DNA of 43,362 bases from JASFWK01 sp050049355 (GTDB taxonomy: Bacteria > Chloroflexota > Anaerolineae > B4-G1 > DUEL01), in contig JASFWK010000008.1 in NCBI GenBank assembly GCA_050049355.1, forward strand, positions 1 through 43,362, in the 5' to 3' direction. Under the pieces are notes generated by a model. That model was not told the DNA's origin. It did no database searches and worked only from the letters and a program-made list of their open reading frames with translations. A program made the translations under genes and the position numbers. The stretch's first letter is position 1. Each line of letters opens with the position of its first letter. This document shows, piece after piece, positions 41,551 through 43,362 of this stretch.

Positions 41551-41664
41551 AGACCAGCTCCCACAACGGGCGCCGGAACCCTGCGCAGAGACTGAGTTTC
41601 TCCTACCCAGACTCTGGCCCACCGTGTCTGGTGCAAGGGACCACCTGCCGGCGGACTAGAATCC

Positions 41665-42402
41665 CTAATACAGCACGTGGCTCAGGAAGTCCTTCGTCCT
41701 CGCCTCCGCTGGCGCGGAGAAGATTTCCTCTGGTGTGCCAGACTCGATCACCCGCCCGCCTTCCAAGAATGCCATCCGGTCGGCGGCGGCCTTGGCGAAG
41801 CCCATCTCGTGAGAGACGACGACCATCGTCATTCCTTCACGAGCCAAGTCCAGCATCACATCCAGAACCTCCTTGATCATCTCAGCATCGAGGGCGGATG
41901 TCGGCTCGTCGAAGAGCATGATCTTGGGATTCATCGCCAGCGCCCGGGCGATGGCGATGCGCTGCTTCTGTCCGCCGGAGAGCTGCTCAGGATAGGCATC
42001 CGCCTTCTCTGGCAGCCCAACCCGTCTCAGCAACTGGAAGGCGATCTCCTCTGCCTCTTTGCGCCGCCGTTTGCGGACCTTCTCCTGAGCGAGAGTGATG
42101 TTCTCCAAGGCAGTCAGATGGGGGAAGAGATTGAATAGCTGGAAGACCATCCCTACCTCCGCCCGCAGCGCATCAACGTCCGGTCGGGCATCTGTCACCT
42201 CGATGTTGTCCACGATGATCTTGCCTTCATCAACCCTCTCCAGCCGATTGATGCAGCGCAGAAGAGTGGACTTACCGCCTCCACTGGGACCGAAGACAAA
42301 GAGCACCTCTCCCCGCCACACGTCGAGGCTAACATCCACCAGTGCGGTGACATCCCCAAAGCTCTTGTAGACATGCCGGATTTCGATGATTCTATCGCTC
42401 AC
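41665..42402 (-). CDS. Polar amino acid ABC importer, ATP-binding subunit (GlnQ-like)
   Basis: 245 residues, usual size. Walker A GPSGGGKSTLLRCINRLE, Q-loop MVFQLFNLFPHLTALENI, signature LSGGQKQRIAIARALA, Walker B IMLFDEPTSALD and the switch His in VVVSHEMGFA are all present. The RCINRLE and FNLFPH forms mark the polar amino acid (glutamine, glutamate, arginine or similar) subfamily. The start ATG 42402 overlaps the permease gene by 11 bases. The substrate-binding protein is not in the window and probably lies just beyond its right edge. Confidence 0.96.
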   Translation of the reverse strand: MSDRIIEIRHVYKSFGDVTALVDVSLDVWRGEVLFVFGPSGGGKSTLLRCINRLERVDEGKIIVDNIEVTDARPDVDALRAEVGMVFQLFNLFPHLTALENITLAQEKVRKRRRKEAEEIAFQLLRRVGLPEKADAYPEQLSGGQKQRIAIARALAMNPKIMLFDEPTSALDAEMIKEVLDVMLDLAREGMTMVVVSHEMGFAKAAADRMAFLEGGRVIESGTPEEIFSAPAEARTKDFLSHVLY

Positions 42403-43279
42403 TGATCTTCATCTTCCTTTCCAGCCACTTAACGCCCATCGAACCCAGAAGGGTCATCGAGAGATAGAGATAGGTGACCGTATTCCAGGTCTCATAGGTG
42501 CGGAAGGTGCGCGAACGGTTCAACTTCCCCAACTGGGTCAGGTCCCGCACCGCCAGTACGGAGATAAGAGAGGAGTCCTTCAACATAGCGATGAGGTCGT
42601 TGCCCAGCGGAGGGAGGATCACGCGGACGGCTTGAGGTAGAATGATGTAGCGCATGGCCTGGAAGTAGTTCATGCCCAGTGAGCGAGCTGCCTCCATCTG
42701 TCCACGCTCGATCGACTGGATGCCGGCGCGAAAGACCTCTGCCTCGTAAGCTCCGTAGGCAAAGGCCAGCCCAGCGATGGCACGGACTAACGGGTCGATG
42801 TCGCGGATATCCAACTTGGAGAACAGCTCACCCAGTCCAGCCAGTGAAGAAAGCCAACCCACTTGAAGGATAGACGTCCCAATGCCGTTGACCGCAGTGA
42901 CGAAGACTGGGACCAGAACATACGCGACGTAGATGATGATAACAATGATCGGGATGCCGCGCACCACCTCCACGTAGAACGTTGCGATGTTGTAGAGCAC
43001 GACGTTGCTCGATATGCGCCCCATCCCGACAACAAGGCCAATTAGCAGGGCGATGAGAAACGCCACAAGACTGACAAAGAGCGTGATTCGCAGGCCGGGG
43101 AAGATGAATAGAAAGGCATCGGTGTAGTTGGGGATGCTGACAATGCTGTAGACAAGAGCACTCCCCAAGAGAAGGAGAATGAGAACCCACCAAGGAAGCT
43201 GCTTCAGTCGCGAAGTTAACGGGATTATGCCCGGCTCCTTACGCTCGGTACTCCTATCAATGGCTAGGGACTCTGGCAC
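42392..43279 (-). CDS. Polar amino acid ABC importer, permease subunit
   Basis: About 295 residues from GTG 43279, with GGGAGG six bases upstream. A hydrophilic head of about 30 residues is followed by an N-terminal helix (WWVLILLLLGSALVYSIV), then the permease core with the family motif EVVRGIPIIVIIIYVAYVL and the EAA-type loop (EAARSLGMNYFQAMRYIILPQA). The rest, KDSSLISVLAVRDL, is typical of HisM/GlnP-like subunits. The inserted segment before the motif AGLAFAYGAYEAEVFRAGIQSI is long, as in some Gram-positive-type systems. It is the upstream partner of the ATPase gene. Confidence 0.95.
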   Translation of the reverse strand: MPESLAIDRSTERKEPGIIPLTSRLKQLPWWVLILLLLGSALVYSIVSIPNYTDAFLFIFPGLRITLFVSLVAFLIALLIGLVVGMGRISSNVVLYNIATFYVEVVRGIPIIVIIIYVAYVLVPVFVTAVNGIGTSILQVGWLSSLAGLGELFSKLDIRDIDPLVRAIAGLAFAYGAYEAEVFRAGIQSIERGQMEAARSLGMNYFQAMRYIILPQAVRVILPPLGNDLIAMLKDSSLISVLAVRDLTQLGKLNRSRTFRTYETWNTVTYLYLSMTLLGSMGVKWLERKMKISER

Positions 43280-43302
43280 ATCTAACCTCCCGGGTATGAA
43301 GC

Positions 43303-43361
43303 GGGGGTGCGCCGGGGACGCCCCGGCCCCCCCCCAGGGTTTAATGCGACAACGCACCCCC
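43303..43361. repeat. GC-rich nested inverted repeat upstream of the ABC permease
   Basis: Outer arms GGGGGTGCG (43303-43311) and CGCACCCCC (43353-43361) enclose a hairpin CCGGGG-ACG-CCCCGG (43312-43326) and a run of C. It ends at the window edge. It may be an intercistronic stem-loop between the binding-protein gene and the permease gene, limiting read-through, or an artefact of the sequence end. Confidence 0.6.
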
Positions 43362-43362
43362 C

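Overview
The window looks like a piece of a chromosome from a moderately GC-rich bacterium, most likely a member of the Chloroflexota (Anaerolineae-like). This is an inference. It rests on secreted proteins with Thr/Pro linkers and a YLPLVLR-type motif typical of that phylum, the DUF951 protein, a guanylate kinase with a GPAGVGKDS P-loop, FmdB-type zinc ribbons, a two-domain protein disulfide oxidoreductase and a leucine T-box. Nothing in it suggests a phage or plasmid. One intact insertion sequence is present, and both ends of the window cut through operons.

Layout, left to right. 1-3 kb: a truncated DUF3048 lipoprotein-like gene and a VIT/von Willebrand A surface protein, both on the minus strand. 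3.2-4.7 kb: a complete IS element with inverted repeats and a probable 6-bp target duplication. 4.7-7.3 kb: a secreted LysM protein, a gene-poor stretch with a possible decayed gene, and a secreted subtilase with a propeptide-like domain at its C-terminus. 7.5-8.9 kb: purA behind a strong promoter. 8.9-11.9 kb (minus): DUF951 plus an MGDG-synthase-like glycosyltransferase, and gmk plus rhomboid. 12.0-14.7 kb: an FmdB protein (plus), then an R3H ATPase and tmk (minus). 14.9-18.4 kb (minus): the vitamin B6 locus, with a PdxR-like MocR regulator, pdxS and pdxT. Shared ATTGGA boxes sit at the regulator and pdxS promoters.

18.6-22.3 kb (plus) is the most interesting region. It is a compact thiol-redox operon: FmdB zinc ribbon, a CsoR/CstR-family repressor that keeps two cysteines but has lost the metal-binding histidine, a protein disulfide oxidoreductase (CEYC and CPYC), a normal NADPH thioredoxin reductase, a second thioredoxin-reductase-like flavoprotein that keeps CATC but has lost both NADPH motifs, an 8-Cys ferredoxin, and a DUF4177-like protein. 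The promoter is near consensus, with a CsoR-type inverted repeat over the start site. The inference is a persulfide/thiol-responsive operon with two electron inputs, NADPH and ferredoxin, feeding one disulfide reductase.

22.5-27.2 kb: a cupin and a small coiled-coil protein (plus), then a leucine T-box riboswitch, a metallo-beta-lactamase-fold gene and leuS transcribed together on the minus strand. 27.3-31 kb: a winged-helix AAA ATPase, a class V aminotransferase, a UlaG-like MBL hydrolase and tRNA-Leu(CAG). 31.2-35.2 kb (plus): a HEAT-repeat protein with a BamE-like end, a UroD-family methyltransferase-like protein, and a CCA-adding/poly(A) polymerase family gene that appears leaderless. 35.3-39.7 kb (minus): recJ, a nucleotide-sugar epimerase and a secreted glycoside-hydrolase-like protein with overlapping ends. 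39.9-41.5 kb (minus): a membrane protein with a zinc ribbon and a double zinc-ribbon protein. 41.7-43.3 kb (minus): the ATPase and permease of a polar amino acid ABC importer. A large GC-rich stem-loop precedes the permease at the window edge.
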